From Margaritifera margaritifera (taxonomy: Eukaryota > Mollusca > Bivalvia > Unionida > Margaritiferidae): DNA of 64,000 nt. The translations under genes and the position numbers were made by a program. How positions within the stretch are numbered: the first letter of the stretch is position 1; every line of letters begins with the position of its first letter. This document shows positions 1 through 12,383 of this stretch, one piece after another. The stretch lies in contig JAQPZY010001240.1 in NCBI GenBank assembly GCA_029931535.1, forward strand, positions 858,001-922,000, written 5' to 3'. The notes beneath the pieces are model-generated. The model saw only the letters and a program-made list of their open reading frames with translations, had not been told where the DNA came from and ran no database searches.

Positions 1-380
1 CTTTTTGACTGTTTCAACATATTAACTCAGCTTATATGAGGCAGAGCCAATTTCCGTAATCGAGTTGACGTGTTCATAGTAAATAATTTAATTTACCTTT
101 CTACTGTAGTACATAGTATTTAGCATTTCAGTAATTTTTTGTGTCATTTACAGTTTTGTTCTATAGCTCTAAAGTGTGGAACATTATGTCAGAAATATTC
201 TTCTTCTTCTTTTAATGAAATAATTTTCACATGTAAATGTAATAAAATTTCTTTCACATCAACTGTTATCTATATAAGTAAAACTTCCTAACTTGACTCT
301 GAGATTTTAAATAAGGACCAAGTTTGTACTGAAGTAAAGTGACAACTTCGTTACATACACCCGGTATTTAGATATGAAAC
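1..380. repeat. dispersed repeat, second copy at 38570-38950
   Basis: This stretch is a diverged copy of 38570-38950. Both carry a TCGGCTTATATGAG-like stretch, the phrase AATTTCCGT followed by GAGTTGAC, a CTTCTTCTT run and a TAAAACTTCCTAAC block in the same order. No coding potential is visible. The family is not recognised; it may be the end or untranslated part of a larger element cut by the window edge. Confidence 0.7.
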
Positions 381-839
381 TATTGTTAAGGGTGTATGCC
401 ACTAATCCAAAAAGTAGTAGGAGAATAGAAGTTTCCGCTCACCCATGGAAAACTTTTGAGTAAATCATTTTCTTTATTTAGTTACAGTGACTTTGACCTT
501 TAAGCTGTTGAGCCCAAAATCGAGATGGTTCTTCCTTAAGAAAAGTGAAAGCCATCCACAGAGGTTGGTAGCTGTTGACGTTGGATAAGTCGAGTTATTG
601 TGCGCAAACCATTTTCGTCTTGCAGTCACAGGGACCTTAACCTTCGATTGTATTTACCCTGAAATCGACAAAATACCTATTTTCTCCACTTGCAAGCTAT
701 CTGGTAAGTTAGGTTGCTGTAGATGATGGACAACTAAAGTTATCGTGTGGAAACAAAATTAACAGACGGTTGGACGGACAATATCGTAAAATAGTAAATA
801 TTCAAAGTCAACAGCACTTTTCCTTGAAACCTCCTCCAA
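381..839. other. non-coding, nothing recognised
   Basis: No exon, RNA gene or repeat could be supported here. The open frame beginning near 770 is short and has no recognisable motif. Confidence 0.4.
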
Positions 840-1090
840 AATATCATAGTTGTGTCGCAATTGACCATTCGCCACTTGTCAATCACACTAAGCGATTAAC
901 CATTCAGCGAGTGTATTTAGACACACCTCCAGGCTTTGTACGTCCCCCATTATCCTCTGGCAAGCTGATTGTCGCGATAATGAATTTGTTACCGTAAATA
1001 TTTATAAATTTTGCAACAGCTCATTTTGAAGATATCGAGAAGTTTATTTCAATTTGGGAGCGGATTGAAATAATAAATTGATAATATTTT
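840..1090 (-). repeat. dispersed repeat, inverted relative to 13930-14155 and 18780-19000
   Basis: The reverse complement of this stretch closely matches both units of the 13-21 kb duplication. In those copies the shared block contains ATGGCGGACGTAAACAAAG followed by TGGAGGTGTGT, which resembles a start codon and a splice donor. In this copy the equivalent reads through CGTCC and lacks the clean ATG context. It could be the 5' end of an unrecognised element. Confidence 0.75.
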
Positions 1091-1316
1091 CCACAAAAGA
1101 ATCAAACATTCCCTTTGAAACTTCTAAGTATATATAAAAAGAAGCATTTTGTTAATCTGTGGATATGTAATGCATATCTGAAACTAAATGATTTCAACGC
1201 ACAGTGCAACACGACTCTGACAAAAGTGAGGTAATCCAGGCTGTTACATAGGTTCCAAGTCGATATAAAATATTCAAAACTTTTTTGTTTCTCAAAACAT
1301 TCTTCATCGTCACTTC
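1091..1316. other. unannotated spacer before the transposon end
   Basis: AT-rich sequence between the dispersed repeat and the AACGTT-rich transposon end. Nothing recognisable is present. Confidence 0.4.
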
Positions 1317-1500
1317 CCGGCTAACAATTCAACGTTGCAACAACGTTGCAGCAACGATGCACTAAGGTTGTGGTAACGTTGTCATATAACGTTGTGGCAA
1401 CGTGATTTGGTGAACTTGCTGGAATGTTGCTACAACGTTGTTGTTCAACGACATAATATAACATTCCTACAACATCCTGACAACATTCAAAACCTATATT
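1317..1500 (+). repeat. left inverted terminus with AACGTT subterminal array
   Basis: It begins CCCGGCTAACA and contains at least seven AACGTT or close variants within about 180 bases. Subterminal arrays of short motifs are usual transposase-binding regions in EnSpm-type elements; that role is inferred here. Confidence 0.65.
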
Positions 1501-2454
1501 GAAAACTGAAAGCTACTTGTGTTTCTGAAACACATATTCCCACTGCTGGCAAGAGAGTTAAAATCTGCAATTAAAAAAACATTTAAAAAATGTCAAGATT
1601 ACCATCCATCTAGGAGGAGTAGCAATAGCAAGATTTTCAAGATAGCTACCATTGTGGCCATATTGGATGTCCGATCAGCACCATTTTCATTTTGGACAAA
1701 TTAAACATCACCAGTCATTTGACCATCCATTAAGAAGCCGTAGTGATAAGATGCCAGGGCACACAAATGCACAAATTACGCAAAGACTGTACATATTTGC
1801 ACACTTGGAAGGCAGTGATGCGAGATAATTTCAACAAATTAGTTTAAAGTCGCACATATAAAAATGCACTCTGCACAGTATAAAAATTTTATTTAACCGT
1901 TATGATAAACTTAATAAGAATCTAAAAAAGATTAAATAGTAAGGATACTTATTTAATTAAAATACTTCTGTCCATTCCAAAGTATGCAAATGTAGGTGTA
2001 ATGTGTGTAATAAGGTGGGCTGGTTTGGTTTGGTTTGTTGGGTTTAACACCATTTTTCAGCACATGATAACATTTGTCTACTTTAATTGTTTTTGTGCAG
2101 TCACACTTAATGAAACTGTAGGGGTAGATGGTCATACAACAGGATCCCATTTAGATGCTCTTAATGCAAGCAGTGAGTATGCAAAAATGAAATTCACTCA
2201 ACTGGATACAATTTACAGATCATCTAGTTAGGAATGAAAATGCTTTATGAATTGGTTTGCCTAGATCAAGCAATTTGTGTAGTTGTTCTAACATGGTTTA
2301 CATGCAAACATTGTTTACTGTTGATGGTATGAAAACCTTTCTTCATGTAGTTTTGCTAACAAGTATTACAGGCTGCAGGCTCAGACATTTGTTTTTAAGA
2401 AAAGACAAGTGGGTATGAAAAAAGAAAACAATACAACATATATTTTACTATCAC
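1501..2454. other. transposon interior, no gene
   Basis: No supported exon is present. Around 2020-2065 is a run of TGGTTTGG followed by TTTAACACCATTTTTCAGCA, which recurs in diverged form at 22285-22335. It looks like a short dispersed repeat or an untranslated region. Confidence 0.4.
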
Positions 2455-2460
2455 TTTATT
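2455..2460 (-). promoter_or_regulatory. polyadenylation signal AATAAA
   Basis: AATAAA on the minus strand lies about 20 bases past the stop codon of the DUF4806 gene, a normal distance for its 3' end. Confidence 0.5.
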
Positions 2461-2480
2461 TTTTAATTTTTTTTCTGGAT

Positions 2481-5400
2481 TTAAAAATCATAATCGGTAT
2501 CCTCCACAGCAAAGTCCTTAAGTGTCCTCTTCTGCTCAGGCTCCTGCAAATTGAAAAATAATTTTAAGGCTTGAAAAAAGTCATATATCATCTCAGCAAT
2601 GCTTACATACATAACAGTCAACTTAACTAGTGTAAGTAAACTTTCTTCACTGTACTTGTGCTTCCCTTAATATTGTTAAGCAGGGTTACATGTTAACTTT
2701 TACACACACTTGTCGATTCTGGGAAGTGGATAGCAAAATCAATTTGCGCAAAAGTAGATTTTATTTGCCCAAATAATTAACGTCAATAAAATTCCAAGTG
2801 GAAGCACTTGTCTGATCAAACAAATTGGATATAAATTTTAGTTGTCTGTACTCAAGTTTTGGTAGTCCCGGGAACTATAATAAGCATCAATTTTATTTGC
2901 CATTTAGAAATGCATCCACTTGTGCAAATACAATGCACAAAAAGACATAATTGAATAAAATATTGATGAAATAAGAGCTCGAAAGGCTAACCTTGTATTT
3001 TGTCCCTCCTCGTTGGTTTGGTGCATACTTTAGGGTCTCTGATATGGCTTCTTCCACTTCGTTAGCCTTGGCCTTGCTGTTGTTTTTCAAGCAGGCTCCT
3101 GCAAGAGTCACAAAATGTTTTTAAAATAAGTTTCACAACAAAGGATACTTTGAATTTTTCTAACTGTCATGAATAATCAATGGAGTATTTGTAAAAAAAA
3201 ATGTGGTCTCAAGTTCTTTTACATTATGTAGTTGCAGTACATATGTGACGAAACATGGAAGTACCTTATCCATTCATTTAAAAATCTCGGGCCAATAAAA
3301 TGAAAAATAGACAACATAAATCAAGAAATACTTACTTATCAAAACCCTGAATATCTGAAGCTCTTGAAAAGCTTTTTTCCCTTTTCGGCCCTTTAAACTA
3401 TACTCTGACCAGAGTCTGTTTGTGCCAATTCTCTTCATCATCCTGCGGATGCAATCCCCGATATTATACCCGCCAAGGGAACTCAGGTAGTAAATCTGAA
3501 AATAACAATAAAAAAAATAATAATAATATTTATTATTCTTTCTTTATCCTGGTGACAAAGTGTGTTTCAACATAGTTCTTTTCTGACATGATTTTGCATG
3601 CATATGTATTTGCACTAACTTGAAACATTTTACTAACCACACCAACTATGCAACACAACATACTAACAACAATTAGAAAATAAATAAACCAGTGAATCAC
3701 TTAACTTCACTAATGGCATTCACTCCAAGATTGAATTGGAATGGCAATAAACATGTAATAGTGTATATATGGAAAGATACCTGTATGGTGCATGTTAATG
3801 GTAAAAAACAGCAAATAAAAGTTAGAGACACCTTAAAAGTTTTATCTGAGAGAAAAGGCCCCAAATTACCATCTTCTTGGAGAGTTCTGGATTCTCCTCC
3901 AGCCTCTGGCAAAGGCCCTCTAGTTCGTGTACTGATTCACCGGGCCTTGTAAGTATTTCTTCTGTACACTCGGTTTCTGGGCCTTTTGTATTTCCCAAAA
4001 TTTTCCTTAGGATAGCCAACTGCTCCTGCTGATTTTCAATTACAGTGTCAAGTTTCATGAGAACACACAGCTGGAAATCTGTAAAAGATTTATGATACTA
4101 TAAGCATCTGTTTAAAAAAAAACTAAATCATTTTAAAGATCCATACAAACAGTGGATGCGTGGCTAACTATGAAAAATATGTACAAAATGAAATACATAC
4201 TCTTTTTTTCCAACTTATTTTAAACAAAAATGAAAAGATCTTACTGTCATTGGAATCCTTTATTTTTTTACTCCCTTGCATTATTATTTCCCTTTTGGGT
4301 TCTGTAAAATCTGCATTTGATGTAGATGCTTTTGGTGACAGGCTTACAGATGAGGATGGTGTAACTAAGATGGGAAAATAAAAAAGCCAATAGAATGAAG
4401 GCCAGAGTAGATACATCAATGAACAAAGAATCGTATTGTAAATCTTGTTTGCATGCACAATTAAGTCTTGTTAGTATGTTTTATGACCTGTAATTTAACT
4501 AATTAAACATCTCACAATGTTCAGAAAAAATGACGCCTAAGCTACAAAAACAGATGATTTCATATAGTAAACTTCCATTTCCATTCATAAAACTAAATCA
4601 GGGAACAAATTTGATGTTTGTCTCAATGTATACGGTATAACCTTAGTATTGAATACTGATAGCTAAAATGTCAACAAGATGACAAAACTATTATCAACTG
4701 AAATGACAACACAGCCTATAGTCAGAGGTGCATCAAAACGTACTTTTTATTTTATTGCTGCAAAACACATACATTTTTATTTTACTGCTACAAATTACCC
4801 GACACTTTTGACATTTAATTAATCAGTGCATCACCATTGCAGACGGCTTAGAATTAACAATGTAACACAGCAAACAGTTCTGCTATTTAAGATTCGATTT
4901 AACTTCATGGATACAATGTAAACTTGATTTACTCACATATTAAGAGAGTGGTAAATAAAATAAAAGATTATATATAAAATCAAAACCTGTATTATATGTT
5001 TCATTATTCTCATGTACATTTTTTCCAAGCCTAAATACATACTACTTGTAAAGGAGCTGGCAGAGAGAAATCTTTCAATTCTCCGTTCCAGAGTGGATGG
5101 GGATGGCGATGGAGTTGCCCTTCTAGATTCAGCTGAAGATACAAAAATAATCACTAGTCATTAATTTCAGTTATAAAGAAACAAAGAAATCAACCTTGAT
5201 TTTTTGTGGCATGTAAATTAATTGTATACTGGTCACAATGACCATTGCATATTAGGCAATTATACAATACATCAAAACATGTATTCATTTTGAACAAAAA
5301 GTCTAATCTCATTTTTACAGAAAGAATTAGTGCTCCTAAAAGCATCTTATAAAAGAGATTATCAGATAAACAGATATAATTCATAAATACTTTTGTTATT

Positions 5401-7565
5401 GCAATCCCAACTGTAACATGGTATAAAAGCGATTATTAGATAAAAAGAGGTCAGATAAACTAAACTGGTCTGTATTGTCCTAAAGATGAACATACCAGCA
5501 GGGATAGAGGAAATCTCAGAGTCTGCAAAACAGTGTTGCATTTCTGGAGGTTTGGGAAGAGATGGTTGGCTGGAAAGTCTTGAAAACTTTGACAATGGTG
5601 CCACTTGAGGTTTTTTCCTTTCCTTTTTCATGTCTTTGTCTTCATCTTCATCTGAAATATTAATGAGGACTTGTATATACTGAAAGATTTCTTGATTACA
5701 CTGAATCTATGTTATGTACAGTGTATGCAGAGTACATGCAAAGCATATTTATCACTTTTTCAATAAAGCTTGTAAATTTTCCCCATGAAATGCACCAGAC
5801 TTCAGTGTATAATCCTGGATTTAGATTTGTAGTCAGGACCAAACTCTACTGTGCTTTTGGGATGGAAGTCTTAACTATAGACAAAGTAATGTACTGAAAT
5901 ATGCAGTAAATGAGGCTGAGCTCCAGGCAAAACAACTATAAGATATGTGATTAATCTTGGTTTCATAATGACTTTTCCCTTGCTATAAATTTTGCCAATG
6001 CAAATTAGATTGAAGTTCGTAACTTAAACTGTAAAATCAAAATATGTGTATCAAATAATTACTATGAGCTTTTCAATTAAACCAAGTACAAGTATCAAGC
6101 AGCGGATTTAGTTCCCACAAAATAAAATGTATTATTGGGTCATCTTGATATATTTAGCTTGGATAAATATTTTAAAAAATCAGTGATCACAGCATGTCAT
6201 AATTAAAACATTATGGGCTTTTGTTTTCTGATCACAAAAGTATATTGGATGCCAATCCTTGATATATACCATGTATAAAAAGTAGTAAAACCTTGTGCAA
6301 GTATTTTGTTTTTCTAGCAACTAGAAAATTGATTTAAATTATACAAAGGAATGCGGACCAGTCATGCAGACTTGAATGATGATCCTTTAACATTTTCTAG
6401 ATCCTTTCCATAAACAATACCACAGTATAAAGCATCATATTATAAAGAACCAAGTAAAGGCTGGACAATTTCCCAGCAGATACTGACCATCACCATTCCC
6501 CTCGTCAGACCAATTTAAGTAGGGCTGGGGTCTTTTCTTTGGCCTAGGTTTATGCTCCTCCTCTGAGTCAACATTCGACGTTTCTTCTGCTTGCTTGGCT
6601 TTAAGTAATGCCTTCTGATAACAGTCTGAATTAAAGAATGACATACTGTCGTTAACATGATGCTAACTTTAACCCATGAATATTGTGCCTAATATGTACA
6701 AGGCTATATGTACTGTTAAATCTTTAAATGTTGCCATATTGGTGCCGAAAACAACTTTTCCAGAAGTTTAATTTTTGGAATTCTTGTTTAAAAGAACTTT
6801 TAATGCAAAAGTAAAAGCCAAAGTACTTACATACCTTTTAAATCTGACATTACTGTCTTAGAAGAAAAAAAAAATAATTTCTCATTTCTATCCTACGTGT
6901 AGATACAAAGACCCTGACTTTGTATTTTGTCCATTTTTCCTTGTCTGGCAACTCGCCCTTTTTGACACGCTGAGCAGCATTAAACCTGGGCCAATAACTG
7001 TACAAGCCCTGAAAATATATAGTAGCAAATTATTGACCATCTTACTCATCCATCATTTGTTACATTGTATAGGGAGCCGCGGTAGTTCAGTTGGTACAGC
7101 ATTGGACTTGTAATCCAAGGGTTGCGGGTTCTATAGCTGCCCATGCCAGCCCAGGTCGGCTGCCTCTGCGTGTCCTTGGGAAAGGCACGTAGCTCCAATT
7201 TCCTCAGCATGATAGAGCCAAGAATGTACTAAAAGTGCAATTAAAGCCAACAAAAAGCTAAAAGCGTCATTAATACCAACAAGAACAATGAAACTGTTAC
7301 ACTGTACTCTCTTTCATAGGTAAATAACCAAAAATTGACTGAAATGATACTGGTGTTGTGTTTGTTTTAAATAACTTGAAATACATAAAAGAATGTGTAT
7401 ACATCTGGAAAACACATCATACAAATCTTAAATATATATCCAACAGTGTTCAAAAGTATAAGCAAATATCCATACCTGATCAGTTTTTTCAATCCATGAC
7501 TTGGGAACTACTTCCACTGCCTTCTCTTCCATAAATTCTATGACAGCATATTCTAGCTCACCCAT
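2481..7565 (-). CDS. spliced DUF4806-domain protein of the transposon, 11 exons
   Basis: The gene reads from ATG at 7565 to TAA at 2481. Exons by position: 7565-7476, 7008-6907, 6856-6835 (22 bases), 6625-6488, 5651-5496, 5132-5046, 4364-4245, 4078-3870, 3495-3336, 3098-2992, 2543-2481. Every border is GT-AG and every phase agrees, giving about 417 residues with no stop. The N-terminus has a short conserved block ending in GLYSYWPRF. The middle is acidic, serine-rich and low complexity. A leucine-rich helix near residues 240-260 precedes the C-terminal DUF4806 domain, which is recognisable by LSSLGGYN, then IRRMMKRIG and KGRKGKKAFQ. DUF4806 proteins occur in many animals, often as repeats beside transposase genes. 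The function is unknown. Its place inside the element and the shared strand with the transposase suggest an accessory transposition protein. The uninterrupted frame suggests recent activity. Confidence 0.82.
7077..7260 (+). repeat. tRNA-derived SINE in intron 1 of the DUF4806 gene
   Basis: The head is tRNA-like: GTAGTTCAGTTGG matches an A box, CTTGTAATCCAAG forms an anticodon arm with TGT (Thr-like), and GGTTGCGGGTTC covers most of a B box, which is damaged after GGTTC. It continues into a body with CCTTGGGAAAGGCACG and CTCCAATTTCCTC, a type of conserved central sequence known from invertebrate SINE families. It lies opposite to the host gene within its first intron. It is not a functional tRNA because no acceptor stem closes. 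Confidence 0.75.
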
Positions 7566-7864
7566 CTTTGAAAAATAAAGCAAAAAATGTTTAAAATAAC
7601 ATGATACTCATATGCTGTGTATGTGCTGCTTTCCTGGTTCACATGCATCAACAGAAAATCTTCGGTGATTTATACTAATGCTGTTAAGAATTGGGTATAT
7701 ATTAAGTTTACACACTACATTTTGTTATTAAATATCTATGGATGTCAAAAAAAATATATGTTCAGCAAAAAAGAGATTTCATAATATAACATGCTTTGTA
7801 AATTGTTACTCACAGGATGACATATATAATGTTAAACACTGGAAAAAAAACATTCACTTACTAG

Positions 7865-9842
7865 CTAAAATTCATGCAGAATCGCCAGGAATATTTTTGT
7901 GCCATGCTCCCGGGTCACCATGATGGCTTTCCTCTCCAAACATCTCTCAGAAAGTATTTTCATATGGACATGTCTTGCATTAACTTGATGTATTCCAATG
8001 GTGCGCGAGTCACATGGCTGCAGGAAAAGTGGCTGTGATCTCTCATAAACGCGGCAAAGCAGCTTTTTGTTGTGCCTTTCATCTTCTTCATTTGTAACAT
8101 CAACAACTTCACAACATGAATAACTGCTGATTATGTAAGCATTATCTGGCCTCTGAGCTGAAACTGTAGTGTGACTCTGCCCATGGATGGTATCAAAGTT
8201 ATCTAGCTCCCCAAGTCTTTTAACAATCTGAGACAGTGGTTTTTTCCCTGAGCGAACCATTCTCTTCAACTGATAAAGGTAGTTTTCAAAAGGGAAGACA
8301 CTACATTTATCTAGACTGCCATACTCCTCTACATCAGAAGCAAGATGAATCAGACAGTGAACGTTGTAAACAAGAAATTCTTGTCCATACAAATTACGCC
8401 CCTGTACAACAAAATACTTCAACAATTCATCTGCATATTCTCTGTGAAGATTTGCAAGTCTTGGGCAAACAAGAATCGACATTGCCACACTCAGTGTCAG
8501 AAAATGTTCAAACAAATCTGGTCTTAGAATGTCTTTAAGCGCAAGTTTTCCAGAATACAGAAGAAACTGTCTGTGCTCCGTCGCCTTCCATCGATCAATC
8601 TCATCCAGACTTCTGGGTTTTCGTGCAAAGCTAGCTGGGATGCATCTCCGAAGTTCAACTAATCGCCTGCTAACCTCTTCAACCTGACCTGCTGACAACT
8701 TAACTTCCTTCTTTCCTCGTAACCAGATTAAGAGCAATCTCTTCATAACCCCCAGGCATGCCTGGTGCATGTAGTCAATTGAAAACTGCTGGACCATATC
8801 AATTGGTAGATTGCAGAAAGGTGACAATCCATGGTGGTGCTCTTCCTGAGCTTGGGTTCTGAATGACAGATCTGTTCTAAGAACTACATTGTCAACATCC
8901 TGATAAGTGAGTCTTCCTAACCACTCTCCTTTCTGGGTGCATCGTTCACAACCATAATAACCAGAGTACTCTTTTATATTCTTCACCATGGCTCTTGCCG
9001 GTGCATCACAAACAATACACCTCAACCTGACCTGGATGATCTTGTCATCACACTGCAAACCATGCTGTAAGAGTTGGTCCATATCTCTAATGGTGTCATG
9101 TAGAAATTCCAAATCTGTTGGTTTCGTCTCACCAAATGTAAGTGCAATGGGAAAAATTATCACTGGTTCTAGTTGTATTGCACACAAAACTGGCCACAAC
9201 GATTTCTTTGTGCTACGAAAAAGGGGCAGACCATCAATGTTTAGCAAAATATCTAAAATATTGACATTTACTCTAGCTTCTAATGGATATTTTCTAAAAT
9301 TTTTCAGAATTTCATCTTCTAATCCAAAGTAAATATACTCCATGCCAGATTTGGTTTCCGTCTCTACACTTCTGACAGTTTTAAGTAATGTCCTAGCTGT
9401 TGCATTGCAGGTTAGGAAGCCCATGGTGCTGTAACAGCTTGAGTAAATGGTCTACTGCATTATGCTTCACCTGAAACTGATTAGCCCATGCTGCCAAATC
9501 ATCTGTCAGTGAAGTGCATGTAACAGCTTCATTTTCCAATTCACTGTCAGAATCTGAAGAAAAAGTTGTATGATCATTCTGATCAATTAGGTCCCAAATA
9601 TCTCCATTGCCATCAGCATCACAGTCATGACTTTCATCAACATCAATGTTAGTGGACCACGATTTAGGCACTTCATTCATTCTTTGACCCTCGCCACCAT
9701 CATTCGACTGAAATCCTACATTGTGAGTACAATCATTACTATTTGGGTTATTTTCAGTGTCACTTCTCATGCTAACAAGTGACTTTGTAGCAGATTTCCA
9801 CTTTCTCCTGTACTCTAAACGTTTTCTCTTAACCTCATCCAT
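7865..9842 (-). pseudogene. EnSpm/CACTA-like transposase, one frame break
   Basis: The protein likely starts at ATG 9842, just after an acceptor TTTACAG. An acidic N-terminal part of about 140 residues runs to about 9393. The core, about 519 codons, lies in another frame from about 9424 to 7865. The two frames overlap near 9393-9424, where the first ends in a stop, so a single-base shift is likely. The core has NIDGLPLFRS, a zinc-type cluster from CIVCDAPARAM to YGCERCTQ, then FSIDYMHQACLGVMKRLL, RWKATEHRQFLLYSG, and FPFENYLYQLKR near the end. These blocks are typical of the animal EnSpm-like transposase family. The Asp of IDGLP, the Asp of IDYMH and the Glu of FENYL are candidate catalytic residues by family analogy. 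The C-terminus appears natural. It sits upstream of and in the same direction as the DUF4806 gene, 300 bases apart. Confidence 0.85.
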
Positions 9843-11699
9843 TCTGTAAATAGTAAGTAATAATGTATCAAATGACATGTAAATCATGCTTTAACTACTA
9901 CATTCTTCTGTAATTTCTTTCAAATGGCAACAGTAATCATCTCCAAAATTCATTATCAGTCTTTAAAATTTATAATCTGGTACAGTTTGATTCTTAAATT
10001 TTAAGAGTGTATGATACTTGTGGTTCCATGCATATTATATTCATGTTCTGTAGTAAGGCACATATGTAATTCTTATCAAAACATGCATACCACATTATAC
10101 TTATGATGTAGTAATCCTGGTCTTTAAATAGTAAAGTCAGTTATTGACAATAAGAAAAAGTGTTGTAATAAAAATAATGCATGTGACAATACTTTTATTT
10201 TCATTAAAATGATTCAAAATATTTTCGTCTAAAAATCAAAGTACAATGCTTGATACTGGAGCATAATTCCTGAAAATCTGACATGTGCAAATTAAACAAT
10301 GATACTTGTAGATTTGATAATTTGTAAATTATGTAGCACCAACTGACTTATATGCTCATAGGGAAAAATCCAATACATAATTATTGTATTTTTCTTTACT
10401 TTCTAACCTTTTAATTTTAGATTTTTGTTAAAAAAAATTTTTTTTAAAGAGGTTGATTTTAAGTCTACTTTAAAATCTAGCGCTACATTATGCTTATCAC
10501 TTCTCACTATGATCATTTTGCTGCTTCAACTTTTTTTCAATAACAAGAACATGTACACAATAATCAATTCAGAATATAGAAGAAATTGTACAAAGAAATA
10601 AAGATAGGGCTTGCACAAATGATGCGCAATTTTTGAACATTTGGTTGAATATTCTGCATGATTTTCTAGAAATCTGTGCGAATTCCCCATTTACACATCT
10701 TGACCCAGACTCCCGCCCCCCATAAAAACTAAAGTTCTTCTAGCTTATCTGATTCATGTTATTACTTAGCAAATAAACTGTATATTTGATGACACATGTT
10801 ATTCGTGTGTGCTGTCTTTATTACTCACAAAAAACTCATGTACATAATTATCACTCAAAAAATGCCAGTTTTGGATTATTTACCACCAACTATATGGCTC
10901 ATTCATGCCTGTAATTATAAAAATTTAATTACCATTTAATGTTTATTTTCTTTTTTACATCTATACATATCAGCATGTATACATCTGTCTAAACATAAAT
11001 TTCTTTAAATTGCACTTGTAATTTATTTAATTTTATTATACTTGATTTTTTTAAAAATATTTTGGTCAAGAACGACAAATCTTATACTCTGGAGCTATGC
11101 GCATGCGCAATTCAAAAACATTAACTCCAAGCATTTTACAACGGAAAACCGATCCTTATCCTCGCTTTTTTTCATTGCAAAATTACCCAGTGTACCAATA
11201 TAATTTGTTTAATACGAGTCAGATAAAGGTCACAGAAATACGCCAAAAAATTTATGTCATTTTATGTACAGATTGAACATGTTGGCGATCAACCTCATTT
11301 CCTTTGTTTGAAAATGGCACCGCATGGTGTTCTTGACATGTGCTTGAATGCGTCTGTAGACGTGATAGAACAATCAATCTAAAAAGAATCTCAGTATCAC
11401 AATAGAAACGTTAAATGCGAATTATAGATTAATTTAAAAAAGCTCATACTTTGACGGTTCAAAACAGTTGAAAACAGTAGATATAATTCAACGTCTCAGT
11501 CACAAATGTTGTTCTGCCGGTACCGGAAGAGCGAAAACTTCGGTTCGTAGATTCGTAAAAAAATTGAAAAGGCAGAGATCGTACATCATGTTTGTAATCA
11601 TAAAAACTGACGAATAAAATATTCCCGACAAAAATTGCAACCTTCATTCAGTTATTTCTTTAAAAAAAAGAAATGAAAAAACTACGAAACAATGATTGT
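9843..11699. other. upstream region of the transposase, no exon supported
   Basis: AT-rich, with no motif-bearing frame. A minus-strand frame at 11459-11647 is short and unrecognised. A 5' untranslated exon and promoter for the transposase probably lie here, since a splice acceptor immediately precedes its ATG. Confidence 0.4.
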
Positions 11700-11979
11700 A
11701 CCCTCTCTACTGTGTAAAGTTAAACACAACATTGGTACAACGTTGTAATAACGTTACAAAATATCTTTGTAACAATTACACATTTTTGTAAAAAAAATAT
11801 GTTATGATCAATGCATATACGTGTCATTTTTATATTTTTTTATATTTTTTAGGTCAGAGGACTATTACGATTATGTTCATGTGTAACGTTTTAGTAACGT
11901 TGCTAGAACTTTATTTCCCCACGTAACCAAATCACAACCTTACAGCAACGTTGTAATAACGTTATGTGTTAGCTGGGAT
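11700..11979 (-). repeat. right inverted terminus with AACGTT subterminal array
   Basis: Read from the outer end on the minus strand, it begins CCCAGCTAACA and continues with AACGTT motifs, GTTGTGATTTGGTTACG and further AACGTT copies. This mirrors the left end, including the GTGATTTGGT element. Confidence 0.65.
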
Positions 11980-12271
11980 ACAGCCATGCTCTAAATGAAG
12001 ATTCGTTTTGAATTCTAATTTTGAACAAAATTGTCTTTGAAGCGTTGCTTTACTACTAATAGGAAAACATTAGCTACACCTTGTTGCAACCTTGAATCTC
12101 TGAAATCGTGCGTTTCTATAACTTCATTAATTCTTACTACCCATGAAATTTTGTTTGTGTGTTCCATCAATTCTGCCTATAAAATGACATACACATTTTA
12201 TTTATATTTCCAATTAGTAGAATTTACAAAAGTGAAATATTTGGCCAATAGTAGACTTATTTGAAATGACA

Positions 12272-12274
12272 CCA

Positions 12275-12332
<58 letters not shown>
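12272..12332. repeat. (AT)n microsatellite
   Basis: About 30 uninterrupted AT units are visible. Confidence 0.95.
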
Positions 12333-12336
<4 letters not shown>

Positions 12337-12383
12337 TCCTTCTGCTCATTCACTCATTTAAAGACGGGTAAAATGCTTCTATA

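Larger units (their letters stand above)
1317..11979 (-). mobile_element. EnSpm/CACTA-like DNA transposon, about 10.7 kb, two genes
   Basis: The left end reads CCCGGCTAACA and the right end reads TGTTAGCTGGG, an inverted pair with one mismatch. Each is followed inward by irregular arrays of AACGTT motifs, and each end has a GTGATTTGGT stretch in the same relative orientation. Between them lie two minus-strand genes, a transposase of the animal EnSpm-like type and a spliced DUF4806 gene. I see no convincing target-site duplication: the left flank is CACTT and the right flank is ATACA. The two ends could therefore come from separate insertions, but shared motifs and the paired genes make one element more likely. 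Confidence 0.68.

Noticed and set aside
7077..7150. Possible tRNA-Thr gene
   Set aside because: The A box and anticodon arm are good, but the B box is damaged and the acceptor stem does not close. The SINE body follows directly.
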